This document shows positions 6,854-14,882 of a stretch of DNA of 34,976 bases, piece after piece. A program made the position numbers and the translations under genes. The stretch covers positions 1 through 34,976 of the forward strand of contig JAZSRU010000067.1 in the NCBI GenBank assembly GCA_045538635.1, given 5' to 3'. The DNA is from RGIG5270 sp045538635. Its GTDB lineage: Bacteria > Verrucomicrobiota > Lentisphaeria > Victivallales > Victivallaceae. The notes under the pieces were generated by a model. It did no database searches and was not told the DNA's origin. It worked only from the letters and a program-made list of their open reading frames with translations. Position 1 is the first letter of the stretch; each line of letters begins with the position of its first letter.

Positions 6854-8125
6854 TCATTTATTCAATCTGCGACAACATTCACGCGCCGCCTGCAGTATCT
6901 CTTTTTCGCCATCAATAAATTTATGCAGCATCAATATATCTCCGCCGCATATAACACTGTCTATGCAGCTGCTGTCCGCAGAATAAACCATATTTGCTGT
7001 AAAATTATAATCCGGCACCATAAACGGATTATCAAGATCAATCAGCAGACAATCCGCAACTTTGCCAACTTCAATAACTCCGCCATTTATGCCGAATGCC
7101 TCTGCCCCATGGCGAGTGGCGGCGCGGAAAATATCAACAGCATTTGCAACCTCCGGATTATGCGCCTGCCGCTTGGCACCGAGAGCGGCAAACTTCATCT
7201 CCTCAAACATCGAAAGATTGTTGTTTGAAGCCGCTCCGTCTGTTCCTATGGTAATATCACAGCCGAACTCCTCGACAACTTCCTGATAATGAAATGAACC
7301 GGAACCGAGTTTCATATTTGAACAGGGAATATAGGAAATATGCGCCCCCTGCCTCTTTATAAGTTCCATATCGGAACGCTCCAAATAAAGAGAATGAGCA
7401 AGCAATGTTCTATCGGTCAGAAAATCTATGGAATGCAAATATTCCGCCGGAGTCATATTGTATTTTTTCAGGCAATCTTCTTTTTCTGTGCGGGTTTCTG
7501 CGAGATGAATGTGCAGATAATAATTTTCGCGGCGCGCCTTGTCTGCGGCAAATGCCAGTTTTTCGCGGCTGACGCTGTAAATCGCATGCGGAGCAAGAGT
7601 AAGGCAGATCCTGCCGTCAGCTTCAATATTTTTGCGTCCCGCTTCAAGTTCAGCATTGACGGCATTATTTTTTGCCTCAAGCTCCGGATCGGAACCTGAA
7701 AGAAAAAGCATACCGACTGCGGCGCGCATTTTCATCTCCTGTGTAGCTTTTATCGTTTCCATAGGATACCAGTACATATCATTGAAAAAAACTGTACCGC
7801 TGCGGATCATTTCCAGCATGGCAAGTTTGCTGCCGATATAAATATCATGCGGAGTAAGCTTTGCTTCAATGGACCAGATAAAATTCTGAAGCCAGTTGAA
7901 AAGCTCCATATCATCTGCATAACCGCGCAGCAGAGTCATCGCCGCGTGAGTATGAGTGTTGTAAAAAGCTGGAGAAATTGCCAGATTGCCTCTGCAATCA
8001 ACTGTTCTGCATCCGTCAGGCGGCGCGATGCAATTATCAATCCTGCTGAACACACCGTTTTCGATCAGAATATCTGATGTCTGTTTGTTGTGAACAACAT
8101 TTTTCAACAAAAGTGGAGCAGTCAT
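6854..8125 (-). CDS. mtaD: S-adenosylhomocysteine / 5'-methylthioadenosine deaminase (amidohydrolase)
   Basis: The 423-residue protein belongs to the cytosine-deaminase-like amidohydrolases of the MtaD/SAH deaminase branch. It shows NTHTHAAMTLLRGYADDMEL (metal ligands H58, H60), LAPHAIYSVS, HIHLAET with the next metal His, LLAHSLYL, the PCSNMKLGSG segment and IGTDGAASNNNLSMFEEM with the catalytic Asp. Such enzymes deaminate SAH, methylthioadenosine or adenosine to the inosyl forms; the substrate cannot be fixed by sequence alone. The gene begins three bases after the SAHH-like gene ends, which strongly suggests that the two act on the same metabolite. Confidence 0.85.
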   Translation of the reverse strand: MTAPLLLKNVVHNKQTSDILIENGVFSRIDNCIAPPDGCRTVDCRGNLAISPAFYNTHTHAAMTLLRGYADDMELFNWLQNFIWSIEAKLTPHDIYIGSKLAMLEMIRSGTVFFNDMYWYPMETIKATQEMKMRAAVGMLFLSGSDPELEAKNNAVNAELEAGRKNIEADGRICLTLAPHAIYSVSREKLAFAADKARRENYYLHIHLAETRTEKEDCLKKYNMTPAEYLHSIDFLTDRTLLAHSLYLERSDMELIKRQGAHISYIPCSNMKLGSGSFHYQEVVEEFGCDITIGTDGAASNNNLSMFEEMKFAALGAKRQAHNPEVANAVDIFRAATRHGAEAFGINGGVIEVGKVADCLLIDLDNPFMVPDYNFTANMVYSADSSCIDSVICGGDILMLHKFIDGEKEILQAARECCRRLNK

Positions 8126-8128
8126 ATT

Positions 8129-9202
8129 TCAATCCTGTACAGTATATTTTTCAAGCATATCAAGTTCTTTGTTTATAATACCATGTTCACGCACAATTTT
8201 CAAGTAAAAATCATTTAATTCCTCCGAAGGAATTATAAATTTTTCACCACTTTCTGCGCGCAGCAATTCCAATACCCCCGCATTGTGCAATGCCATAGTA
8301 GGATCAATGAATTTCAAATGTGTCGGCTCGTCAAGAATGAAATTTACCGGATAATTGCTGTTGAGAATACGGTCTGCTGCAACCAAACCTGCAAATTCAT
8401 CCTCAACTCCGATATTGACAATCAAAGCATCAGATTTTACAAGTTTTTGAATATCAAAAGTTTCCGTCAAGCCTCCATAAATCCCACTTGCCGTTACTGC
8501 ACAATAAATTTCATCCAGCAGACTGTTGATTTTTTCACAGTCGAATCGACTGACAGTATGAAAAACAGAAACTCCCGGACGATTGCTCCAATCATCAACG
8601 GCATAAACCACGGCTCCATGTTCAGCACAATACATTCCAACACCGAAACCGACCTTGCCGCATCCGAAAATGATGATTTTTTTATTTTTCAAATCACCAT
8701 ACCCCAACTTCTGCATGGCACGGAAAAAACCATCTCCCGTACCCAGTGCGGTTTCAATAGTCTTGATACGGCTTGAATCAGCCAGAAAAACTTTTTTATT
8801 CTGTTTTTCGTAATGATAAAAACCGGATCGTGTCAATTCAGAAACACCATATTTGGTTTCCGTACATGAGTTTGCTCCTGCACAATCCAGAATAAAATCA
8901 AATCTTTCCGTTGCAGTACCATTTTCAACAGTTTTTATTCCAATGTCATTCAAAAAATCAATTATTTTTGTATCAAACGGAACATTTCCGCCATAACCGA
9001 CCGTCAAGTCCGCTCCGGCGGCAAGCAAGGGCAGATATTTATTGAGAGTATTACGGAAAACCGGTGTTGCATCCAATATCTTTCTGCCGCGCAAACTGTC
9101 GCAATCCGCAAATTCTTTTAATTGATACTCCAGAGCCGGACGCTCCTGCTCCGTATAAAAATCATTCAAATAATCACGGATCTTATTCCACATTTCACTC
9201 AA
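8129..9202 (-). CDS. divergent S-adenosylhomocysteine hydrolase-like NAD-binding protein (candidate S-inosylhomocysteine hydrolase)
   Basis: The 357-residue protein resembles adenosylhomocysteinase but is shorter than the usual 420-480 residues. The NAD site is KKIIIFGCGKVGFGVG (about 174-189), and AVDDW ends the second strand. The preceding segment VFLADSSRIKTIETALGTGDGFFRAM corresponds to the SAHH block with the SKFDN motif. The Lys is kept and the Asp appears to be Glu (residue 150), by eye alignment. DCAGANSCTETKYGV resembles the SAHH DDGGD...EETTTGV region. The typical SAHH C-terminal KPxxYRY tail is absent. Because the next gene is an SAH deaminase, the likely substrate is S-inosylhomocysteine, as known in Methanocaldococcus. 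It starts eight bases inside the murC end. Confidence 0.65.
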   Translation of the reverse strand: MSEMWNKIRDYLNDFYTEQERPALEYQLKEFADCDSLRGRKILDATPVFRNTLNKYLPLLAAGADLTVGYGGNVPFDTKIIDFLNDIGIKTVENGTATERFDFILDCAGANSCTETKYGVSELTRSGFYHYEKQNKKVFLADSSRIKTIETALGTGDGFFRAMQKLGYGDLKNKKIIIFGCGKVGFGVGMYCAEHGAVVYAVDDWSNRPGVSVFHTVSRFDCEKINSLLDEIYCAVTASGIYGGLTETFDIQKLVKSDALIVNIGVEDEFAGLVAADRILNSNYPVNFILDEPTHLKFIDPTMALHNAGVLELLRAESGEKFIIPSEELNDFYLKIVREHGIINKELDMLEKYTVQD

Positions 9203-10466
9203 AATCCTTTTTCAAGAGCGGAATCAGCTTCTCTACATCACCTGCTCCGATTACCGCAGTCAAAACCTTGCCGCCGTCAGTTTGCCAGACGGAATGAAGT
9301 TTATCTTCATCGTCCCATGCCAGAAATTCGCCGCAACACAACTCCAAAGCAAGTTTTTCAGAATCAGGGAACCCCGATTCATTCCATGCCGCAAATACAG
9401 GCACTACAAAAACTTTATCCGCTTTTCCATTCAAAACTTCAACAAAATCATCAAAATACTTTTTCAAACGCGCATATCTGTGAGGTTGAAAAATCACATG
9501 CAGACGGTGTTCAGGGTAAAGTTCACGCAAATAATCCAATGATGCTGCAAGTTCAACCGGATGATGTGCATAATCCTCTATCAACACTCTGCACTCATCT
9601 TCGGCATGGACTTTCATACGCCGGTCAACCCCTTTAAAGTCAGCCAGAAGTTCCATATCACCGGCAAATCCCAATTCCTCAAGCACGCTTAATGCCAACA
9701 GGGCATTGCTGTACAAAAATCCGCGCAAAGGTGATTTCTTATTCTTTGATTCTGATATCAGCCGCCGTTTATAAGCAAACGGCGCAGATATTTCATTCAA
9801 CTCCGGAGTGTCAAAATGCAGAATGACTTCAGAATTTTCACAATACAACCGGAATTTGTCAAACTGTTCCTGCTCCATCTCCTTTGTCCATGCATGGTCG
9901 GCATCATAATTTGTGATGACGCCAATCGTAGGATGCAGCAATGAATGGCTGTGATCACTCTCGTCCGCCTCAGTAACAAAAATAGAACCATCTCCCGCGC
10001 CGAAAGGCAATGCGCCATCCTGCAAACTGCCGCCGATAAGACATCCGGCATTCACATTCAATTTACGCAATGCATGAGTAACCATGGCAGTAACAGTACT
10101 TTTGCCGTGAGAGCCGGCAATTGCCACCGATTTTTCATAGATAGGCAGAATATTTTCCGCCAGGAACTGCCCCCGTCTGAAACACGGGATACCGCGCTTT
10201 GCCGCCTCAACTATTTCCGGATTGTCTGCCGCCGCCGCAGAAGTAAAAATAAGCGCATCAGCTTCCTGCGGCAGATTTGCCGCCGCATGGCCGTAAAATA
10301 TCTCAGCACCAAGTGAACGCAAAAACTCCGACTTGGAATTTTTTTCCAAATCGGAGCCTGAAACATCTATATGCCGTTCCAGGAGGATGCCGCCAATGGC
10401 AAACATCCCTACTCCACCCGAACCTACGAGATGGACATGACGGAACTTTGAAATACGATCCGGCAT
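9195..10466 (-). CDS. murC: UDP-N-acetylmuramate-L-alanine ligase (MurC-type Mur ligase)
   Basis: The 423-residue protein has the three-domain Mur ligase plan: N-terminal HLVGSGGVGMFAIGGIL for UDP-sugar binding, the ATP loop AGSHGKST, VTEADESDHS, TNYDADHAW, then FKGVDRRM and EDYAHHPVEL, which are typical of MurC and the related Mpl. It is shorter than E. coli MurC (491), and the loop reads GSHGKST where most have GTHGKTT. MurC is favoured over Mpl because of the murB-ddl partner in the same run and the GVxRRM/DYAHHP pair; Mpl cannot be fully excluded. It adds L-Ala to UDP-MurNAc in the cytoplasm. Confidence 0.85.
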   Translation of the reverse strand: MPDRISKFRHVHLVGSGGVGMFAIGGILLERHIDVSGSDLEKNSKSEFLRSLGAEIFYGHAAANLPQEADALIFTSAAAADNPEIVEAAKRGIPCFRRGQFLAENILPIYEKSVAIAGSHGKSTVTAMVTHALRKLNVNAGCLIGGSLQDGALPFGAGDGSIFVTEADESDHSHSLLHPTIGVITNYDADHAWTKEMEQEQFDKFRLYCENSEVILHFDTPELNEISAPFAYKRRLISESKNKKSPLRGFLYSNALLALSVLEELGFAGDMELLADFKGVDRRMKVHAEDECRVLIEDYAHHPVELAASLDYLRELYPEHRLHVIFQPHRYARLKKYFDDFVEVLNGKADKVFVVPVFAAWNESGFPDSEKLALELCCGEFLAWDDEDKLHSVWQTDGGKVLTAVIGAGDVEKLIPLLKKDFE

Positions 10467-10475
10467 ATCAGCCGC

Positions 10476-11600
10476 TTATTTCTTAAAAAATTCAGCGATC
10501 TTTTCGACCACATATTCACGCATTTCATCAGTGCTTTCCGGATAGATCGGCAGAGCCATGATTTCGCCGCTGATGCGTTCACTGACCGGGCAATCCCCAA
10601 TCTTGCCGCCGAGTTTCTTGAAGCAATTCTGCAAGTGCAGTGACAACGGATAATAAACAGCACAGCCGATACCGTTATCAGCAAGGAACTGCTTGAGAGC
10701 ATCGCGTTTGCCATCAGCAACACAGATGCAGAACTGATTGTAAATATGGCGGGTTGAATATGCAGCTTCCTGCGGCAGAGCAACTTTGCCATCAAGTCCG
10801 GCAGCGGCGAAAAGTTTGCGGTAATGTGCCGCATTTTTCTGACGGGCTTCACTCCATGAATCGAGATAACGGAGTTTGATGGAGAGAACAGCAGCCTGCA
10901 ATGCATCCAAACGGAAGTTGCCGCCGACGTAGTCATGGATATAAGTACCACTCTGACCGTGATTGCGGAAAATCTTGAGCAGTTTTGCCTTTTCTTCAGA
11001 CATGGCAGTTACAGCACCGCCGTCACCGAAGCACCCGAGGTTTTTGCTGGGGAAGAATGAGAAACAGCCGTAATCACCGATAGAACCGACGCGTTTGCCT
11101 TTGTATTCAGCTCCGATGGCCTGACAGCCGTCTTCGATAACGACGAGGTTGTGCTTTTTGGCGATTGCCATGATGGGATCCATATCAGCACTCTGACCGA
11201 AGAGGTGAACCGGAATGATTGCCTTTGTTTTGGCAGTGATTTTTTCTTCGATTTTAGCAGGATCGATATTGAAAGTTACAGGATCGATATCGGCAAAAAC
11301 CGGAGTTGCACCGACGCGGACGATTGCGCCGACGGTTGCAAAGAAAGTAAAAGGAGTGGTAATAACTTCATCACCGGCGCCGATCCCTTCGACCATGAGA
11401 GCGATGATAAGGGCATCTGAACCGGAAGTAACACCGCAGCAGAAAGGAGCCTGACAGTATTCAGCGACCTCAGTTTCCAGCTTTTCAACTTTAGGGCCGA
11501 GGATAAAGCGTTGAGATTCACATACTTCAAGCATTTCCTTGACGATTTCATCTTTCATGGTGAGGTATTGATCTTTCAAATCAAGCAGCGGTACATTCAT
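10476..11600 (-). CDS. DegT/DnrJ/EryC1/StrS family PLP-dependent sugar aminotransferase (WbpE-like)
   Basis: The 374-residue enzyme transfers an amino group onto a nucleotide-linked keto-sugar to make amino sugars for LPS or capsule. Motifs: NVPLLDLKDQY at the start, TSGSDALIIAL, GDEVITTPFTFFAT, VHLFGQSADMDPI, EDGCQAIGAEY and FSFFPSKNLG with the PLP lysine. The C-terminus has YNQFCICV and YYPLSLHLQ. The frame extends three codons farther, but AAAGGA lies eight bases before the ATG at 11600. It is the first gene of the murC run, nine bases ahead of murC, and a promoter with a palindrome lies upstream. WbpE, QdtB-like or FdtB-like specificity cannot be separated. Confidence 0.87.
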   Translation of the reverse strand: MNVPLLDLKDQYLTMKDEIVKEMLEVCESQRFILGPKVEKLETEVAEYCQAPFCCGVTSGSDALIIALMVEGIGAGDEVITTPFTFFATVGAIVRVGATPVFADIDPVTFNIDPAKIEEKITAKTKAIIPVHLFGQSADMDPIMAIAKKHNLVVIEDGCQAIGAEYKGKRVGSIGDYGCFSFFPSKNLGCFGDGGAVTAMSEEKAKLLKIFRNHGQSGTYIHDYVGGNFRLDALQAAVLSIKLRYLDSWSEARQKNAAHYRKLFAAAGLDGKVALPQEAAYSTRHIYNQFCICVADGKRDALKQFLADNGIGCAVYYPLSLHLQNCFKKLGGKIGDCPVSERISGEIMALPIYPESTDEMREYVVEKIAEFFKK

Positions 11601-11628
11601 TTTGCACATCCTTTTTTTAAGAGTTAAA

Positions 11629-11671
11629 ATACATTATTGACATAATGTATCACTTTTACGCAGTTTTTCAA
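11629..11671 (-). promoter_or_regulatory. promoter and palindromic operator candidate for the degT-murC run
   Basis: On the minus strand TTGAAA (11666-11671) precedes TACATT (11644-11649) by 16 bases. A perfect inverted repeat with arms ATACATTAT (11629-11637) and ATAATGTAT (11642-11650) and a TGAC centre overlaps the -10 box and the expected start of transcription. This is a typical position for a repressor site. No regulator is encoded next to it. Confidence 0.4.
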
Positions 11672-11701
11672 ATCTAATTGCAAAAAAAATCATTTTCTTC
11701 C

Positions 11702-11730
11702 TTGCGATTTGCATAATCAAGGGTTATATT
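11702..11730 (+). promoter_or_regulatory. promoter of rlmD-radC
   Basis: TTGCGA (11702-11707), a 17-base spacer and TATATT (11725-11730). Because transcription should begin near 11737, the ATG-like start at 11731 of the open frame is unlikely. The gene start at 11773, which has AAGGA in front, is preferred. Confidence 0.5.
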
Positions 11731-11772
11731 TTGCACAATATCAATAACCGCATACAAAGTAAGGATTTTTAC

Positions 11773-12984
11773 ATGAATACAGGCGACAGATTTGAAGCCA
11801 GAATAGAGAAAACAGTTTTCGGCGGCGATGCTTTCTGCAAAGCACCCGACGGCATGGTGGTTTTTGTTGCCAATGCATTGCCGGGAGAATTATTGAAACT
11901 TGAAATAAAGTCAATCAAAAAAAGTTTTGCCAAAGCAAAAATTTTGCAGATAATCGAACCGTCCGAACACCGCATTGAACCGGCTTGTCCCTATGCAAAT
12001 GTCTGCTGCAACTGCAAATATCTGTGCATGGATTTTGAAACAGAAAACGAACTCAAACAAACCCAGCTCCGCGATGCAATTCTGCGCGAATCCCCTGATG
12101 ACATCGCGGCACTTGATGAAAATATCGTCAGCGGCAATGAATTCAAATACCGCAACAAAGTCGAATTTCACGCCCACCGTGTCGGCAAACTGCTGGATCT
12201 CGGCTATATCAAATCCGACAATGTAACAGCCTTTGATGTCGAAAAATGTTTGCTGCTCAAAGATGAAATCCAAAATGAATATGACCAGATACGCTCCAAT
12301 ATCTCTGTTATGCATTCACTGCGCGACGGAATGAAATTGACTCTGCGCTATGCTTCCGGCAAAAATGAGGTGATTTTTTACCGCAATGCACCGGATAAAC
12401 GCGCTTCATGGCTGCGCGAAAAATTGAGCTGCGGCATGTTTTCTGTCCCGCTCGGCAACTTTTTTCAGGTAAACAACGAAATCGCTGATAAACTTCTGCA
12501 ATATACTGTTGCTCATGTAAAATCCTCCGGAGCGGAGGAATTGCTTGACCTTTATTGCGGAGCAGGCTTCTTTTCTTTCGGCTGTGCTGCCGGATGTCCT
12601 GAACTCAAGCGTATTTACGGTGTTGAAATCGAAGAAGGCTCAATCGAATGTGCCAAATTCAACCTCAAAGATTTCACCAATATCCAAAGTACATTTTTTG
12701 CCGGGGATTCAGCTAAAAAACTGCCGGATATTCTGAAAAAGTTAAGCTCAAATTCCTGTGTGATAGTCGATCCGCCGCGCAACGGACTGGATGCCAAAGT
12801 CCCGTCAATGCTCGGCAAAGCGGCACAAATTAAATCTCTTGTCTATATTTCATGCAATCTGGCGACATGGAGCAGAGATTTGCACCGTCTGAAAAAATTC
12901 GGATTCAAATTGCAGAAAGTGCGCGGATTCAATATGTTCCCGCGCACTGGGCATTTTGAAATTTTCTCATACTGGACCAGATAA
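11773..12984 (+). CDS. rlmD: RlmD/TrmA-type RNA uracil-5 methyltransferase with Fe-S site
   Basis: The 403-residue protein uses SAM to methylate a uridine in RNA, most likely 23S rRNA. It has an N-terminal TRAM-like segment (GDRFEARIEKTVFGGDAF), four cysteines spaced as in the RumA [4Fe-4S] site (C72, C78, C81, C159 counted from this start), the SAM site LLDLYCGAGFFSFGCA, DPPRNGLD and the nucleophile segment YISCNLATWSRDL. An extra Cys79 replaces the usual Gly of the CGGC segment. RlmD, RlmC and TrmA are close relatives; the Fe-S site favours RlmD/RlmCD. The AAGGA at about 11760 supports this ATG over the one at 11731. Confidence 0.85.
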   Translation: MNTGDRFEARIEKTVFGGDAFCKAPDGMVVFVANALPGELLKLEIKSIKKSFAKAKILQIIEPSEHRIEPACPYANVCCNCKYLCMDFETENELKQTQLRDAILRESPDDIAALDENIVSGNEFKYRNKVEFHAHRVGKLLDLGYIKSDNVTAFDVEKCLLLKDEIQNEYDQIRSNISVMHSLRDGMKLTLRYASGKNEVIFYRNAPDKRASWLREKLSCGMFSVPLGNFFQVNNEIADKLLQYTVAHVKSSGAEELLDLYCGAGFFSFGCAAGCPELKRIYGVEIEEGSIECAKFNLKDFTNIQSTFFAGDSAKKLPDILKKLSSNSCVIVDPPRNGLDAKVPSMLGKAAQIKSLVYISCNLATWSRDLHRLKKFGFKLQKVRGFNMFPRTGHFEIFSYWTR

Positions 12985-13003
12985 CATCTGCAAAAACACC
13001 ATT

Positions 13004-13690
13004 ATGGCAACTCCTTCTCACAATAATAACAGCGGACACCGTAAAAGACTGCGGGAAAAATTAGTGTACGGCGGCGGGCGTGCATTGTTTGATTATGAAA
13101 AACTTGAACTTCTGCTGTCATACAGTATTCCGCGGCGTGATGTCAAACCGCTGGCAAAACAGCTGCTGAATAAATTTGAATCGATCCAGAATATCATGAC
13201 CGCTTCAATTGAAGAACTTACTTCAGTTCCCGGCATCGGAGAGAACAGCGCCAGCTTGATCATGCTCGTCCATGAACTGTGCTGTACTTATCTGGAAGAA
13301 AAATCCATAAATAAATGCATCCTTGCCAATACAAGCGAAGCCGTCAATTTCGCACGCATGAAAATAGGCGGCAGTTCCAAAGAAATATATATGCTGATAT
13401 TTCTGGATGCCAGGAACCGGATCATGTCATACGAATGCCTGCAGAAAGGCACTATCGACCGCACTGCAATTTATTCCCGCGAACTTGTTGAATGCTGTCT
13501 GAAACACAAAGCTGTTTCCATTGTACTCATTCACAATCATCCGTCAGGATTATGTATGCCGTCACCGGAAGATTTGGCAGTTACGCTGAGAATATCCAGA
13601 ATCCTGCAGCCGATCGGCATAAAGCTCTATGATCATATTATCGTAAGCACTGCAGATTTTCACAGCATGGCGGCAAACGGTGAAATCTGA
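13004..13690 (+). CDS. radC: RadC family JAB-domain protein
   Basis: The 228-residue protein has the RadC layout. An N-terminal helix-hairpin-helix part (LLLSYSIPRRDVKPLAKQLL; LTSVPGIGENSASLI) is followed by a JAMM/MPN metalloprotease-like domain with the metal motif HNHPSG...SPED (13531-13572 region) and YDHIIVS. The biological role of RadC is unsettled despite its historical link to DNA repair. The frame opens at 12956 inside rlmD; the ATG at 13004, 19 bases after the rlmD stop, avoids the overlap, but neither start has a good Shine-Dalgarno sequence. It ends two bases from the convergent lpxK stop. Confidence 0.87.
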   Translation: MATPSHNNNSGHRKRLREKLVYGGGRALFDYEKLELLLSYSIPRRDVKPLAKQLLNKFESIQNIMTASIEELTSVPGIGENSASLIMLVHELCCTYLEEKSINKCILANTSEAVNFARMKIGGSSKEIYMLIFLDARNRIMSYECLQKGTIDRTAIYSRELVECCLKHKAVSIVLIHNHPSGLCMPSPEDLAVTLRISRILQPIGIKLYDHIIVSTADFHSMAANGEI

Positions 13691-13692
13691 TT

Positions 13693-14871
13693 TTAAAGGA
13701 AGCAAATACGTTTGATGCACTGATCAAAACTTTCCTGACCGTTCAGAATATCAATTTGGATACGCAGAAAAAGCAGCGGGATATCTGTACGGTCGATTTT
13801 GGGAATCCTTACAGCATCTTTTTCTGTAGTCAGGATATACTTTGCACCGGCTTTTTTGGCAACATTGATAAAATCAATAATTTCCTGTTCAGTATATGCA
13901 TGATGATCGGCATAATGAATCCGTTCAACGATTTCAGCCCCTCTCTCCTCCAGAAAACTCTCAAAGCTTGCCGGACATGCAATTGCTGAAATCGAGGCAA
14001 CTTTAGTCCCCTGAAGTGCGGACAACTCCAATTTACTGCCGCGATGAAACACCTCTTCCAGATATTGCGGTTTGTGACAGCACTCAATTATTTCGGCGCG
14101 CTTGTTGTAACGGCGGATAAAAGTACGCAGATGTTTCAATTTGTGGCTGCCGTCCGACTTGGTAAGAAAAATATAATCCGCACGGCTGATATTCTTTACC
14201 GGCTCACGCAAAAGACCGCGCGGCAGCACATGCCCGTTGCTGAAAGGATCAGTGGAATCGACCAGCGCGATGTTGATATGCGGTTTAAGCATGAGATATT
14301 GAAATCCGTCATCCAGGATCAAAACATCTGTTTTGAAATTTTCAATGGCATAGAGTCCGGATTTGACCCTGTCTTTGTCCACCAGCACGGAAACATTTTT
14401 AAGGTTTGATGCCAGCATATAAGGCTCATCTCCAGCCTCTCTGGAATTCAACAGCAGGTCATTGCCGTCTGAAACAATTCTTGGCGGCAGTTCAATTTTC
14501 TTATGAGCGAAACGGTGTGCCATTTTCTCTGCAAAAGAGCGTTTTTTGCTGCGGTATCCGCGGCTCAAGATCGCCACTTTGCGTCCCTGCGAACTTATAC
14601 TGCGGGCAAAAACTTCCACCACCGGAGTTTTGCCGGTACCGCCGCATGAAAGATTGCCGATGCTGACAACCAGACATCCTATTGACCGGTTGCGGATGAC
14701 GCGGTTGCTGTAAAGCCACAAACGGGTTTGAACTGCGGCGCGATAAAATCTTGATGCGATAAACAGCACTCCAAGTACAGTTTTTTCTGCAGCATTATGA
14801 TTTCTGCATTTTATGAGCCGAAGAAATACCTGCTCCATATTTTCTGCTTTGAATTTGCTGAACAATCCCAT
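13693..14871 (-). CDS. lpxK: tetraacyldisaccharide 4'-kinase
   Basis: The 392-residue kinase phosphorylates the 4' position of the lipid A disaccharide at the inner membrane. It shows a hydrophobic N-terminal anchor (about 31-46), the P-loop region SIGNLSCGGTGKTP (70-83), AILSRGYRSKK, VGDEP-like AGDEPYMLA, LDDGFQYLMLK, DSTDPF, HVLPRGLLREP and TTEKDAVRI. The length is slightly above E. coli LpxK (328), mostly in the segment after the SRGYRSK motif. It lies 11 bases downstream of the DAHP synthase gene and is expected to be co-transcribed with it. Its 3' end meets radC with two bases between stops and no visible hairpin terminator. Confidence 0.93.
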   Translation of the reverse strand: MGLFSKFKAENMEQVFLRLIKCRNHNAAEKTVLGVLFIASRFYRAAVQTRLWLYSNRVIRNRSIGCLVVSIGNLSCGGTGKTPVVEVFARSISSQGRKVAILSRGYRSKKRSFAEKMAHRFAHKKIELPPRIVSDGNDLLLNSREAGDEPYMLASNLKNVSVLVDKDRVKSGLYAIENFKTDVLILDDGFQYLMLKPHINIALVDSTDPFSNGHVLPRGLLREPVKNISRADYIFLTKSDGSHKLKHLRTFIRRYNKRAEIIECCHKPQYLEEVFHRGSKLELSALQGTKVASISAIACPASFESFLEERGAEIVERIHYADHHAYTEQEIIDFINVAKKAGAKYILTTEKDAVRIPKIDRTDIPLLFLRIQIDILNGQESFDQCIKRICFL

Positions 14872-14882
14872 AAAAACTCCGA

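Noticed and set aside
12956..13003. Longer start for radC
   Set aside because: It overlaps the rlmD coding region and adds residues outside the family pattern; the later ATG is more economical, though not certain.
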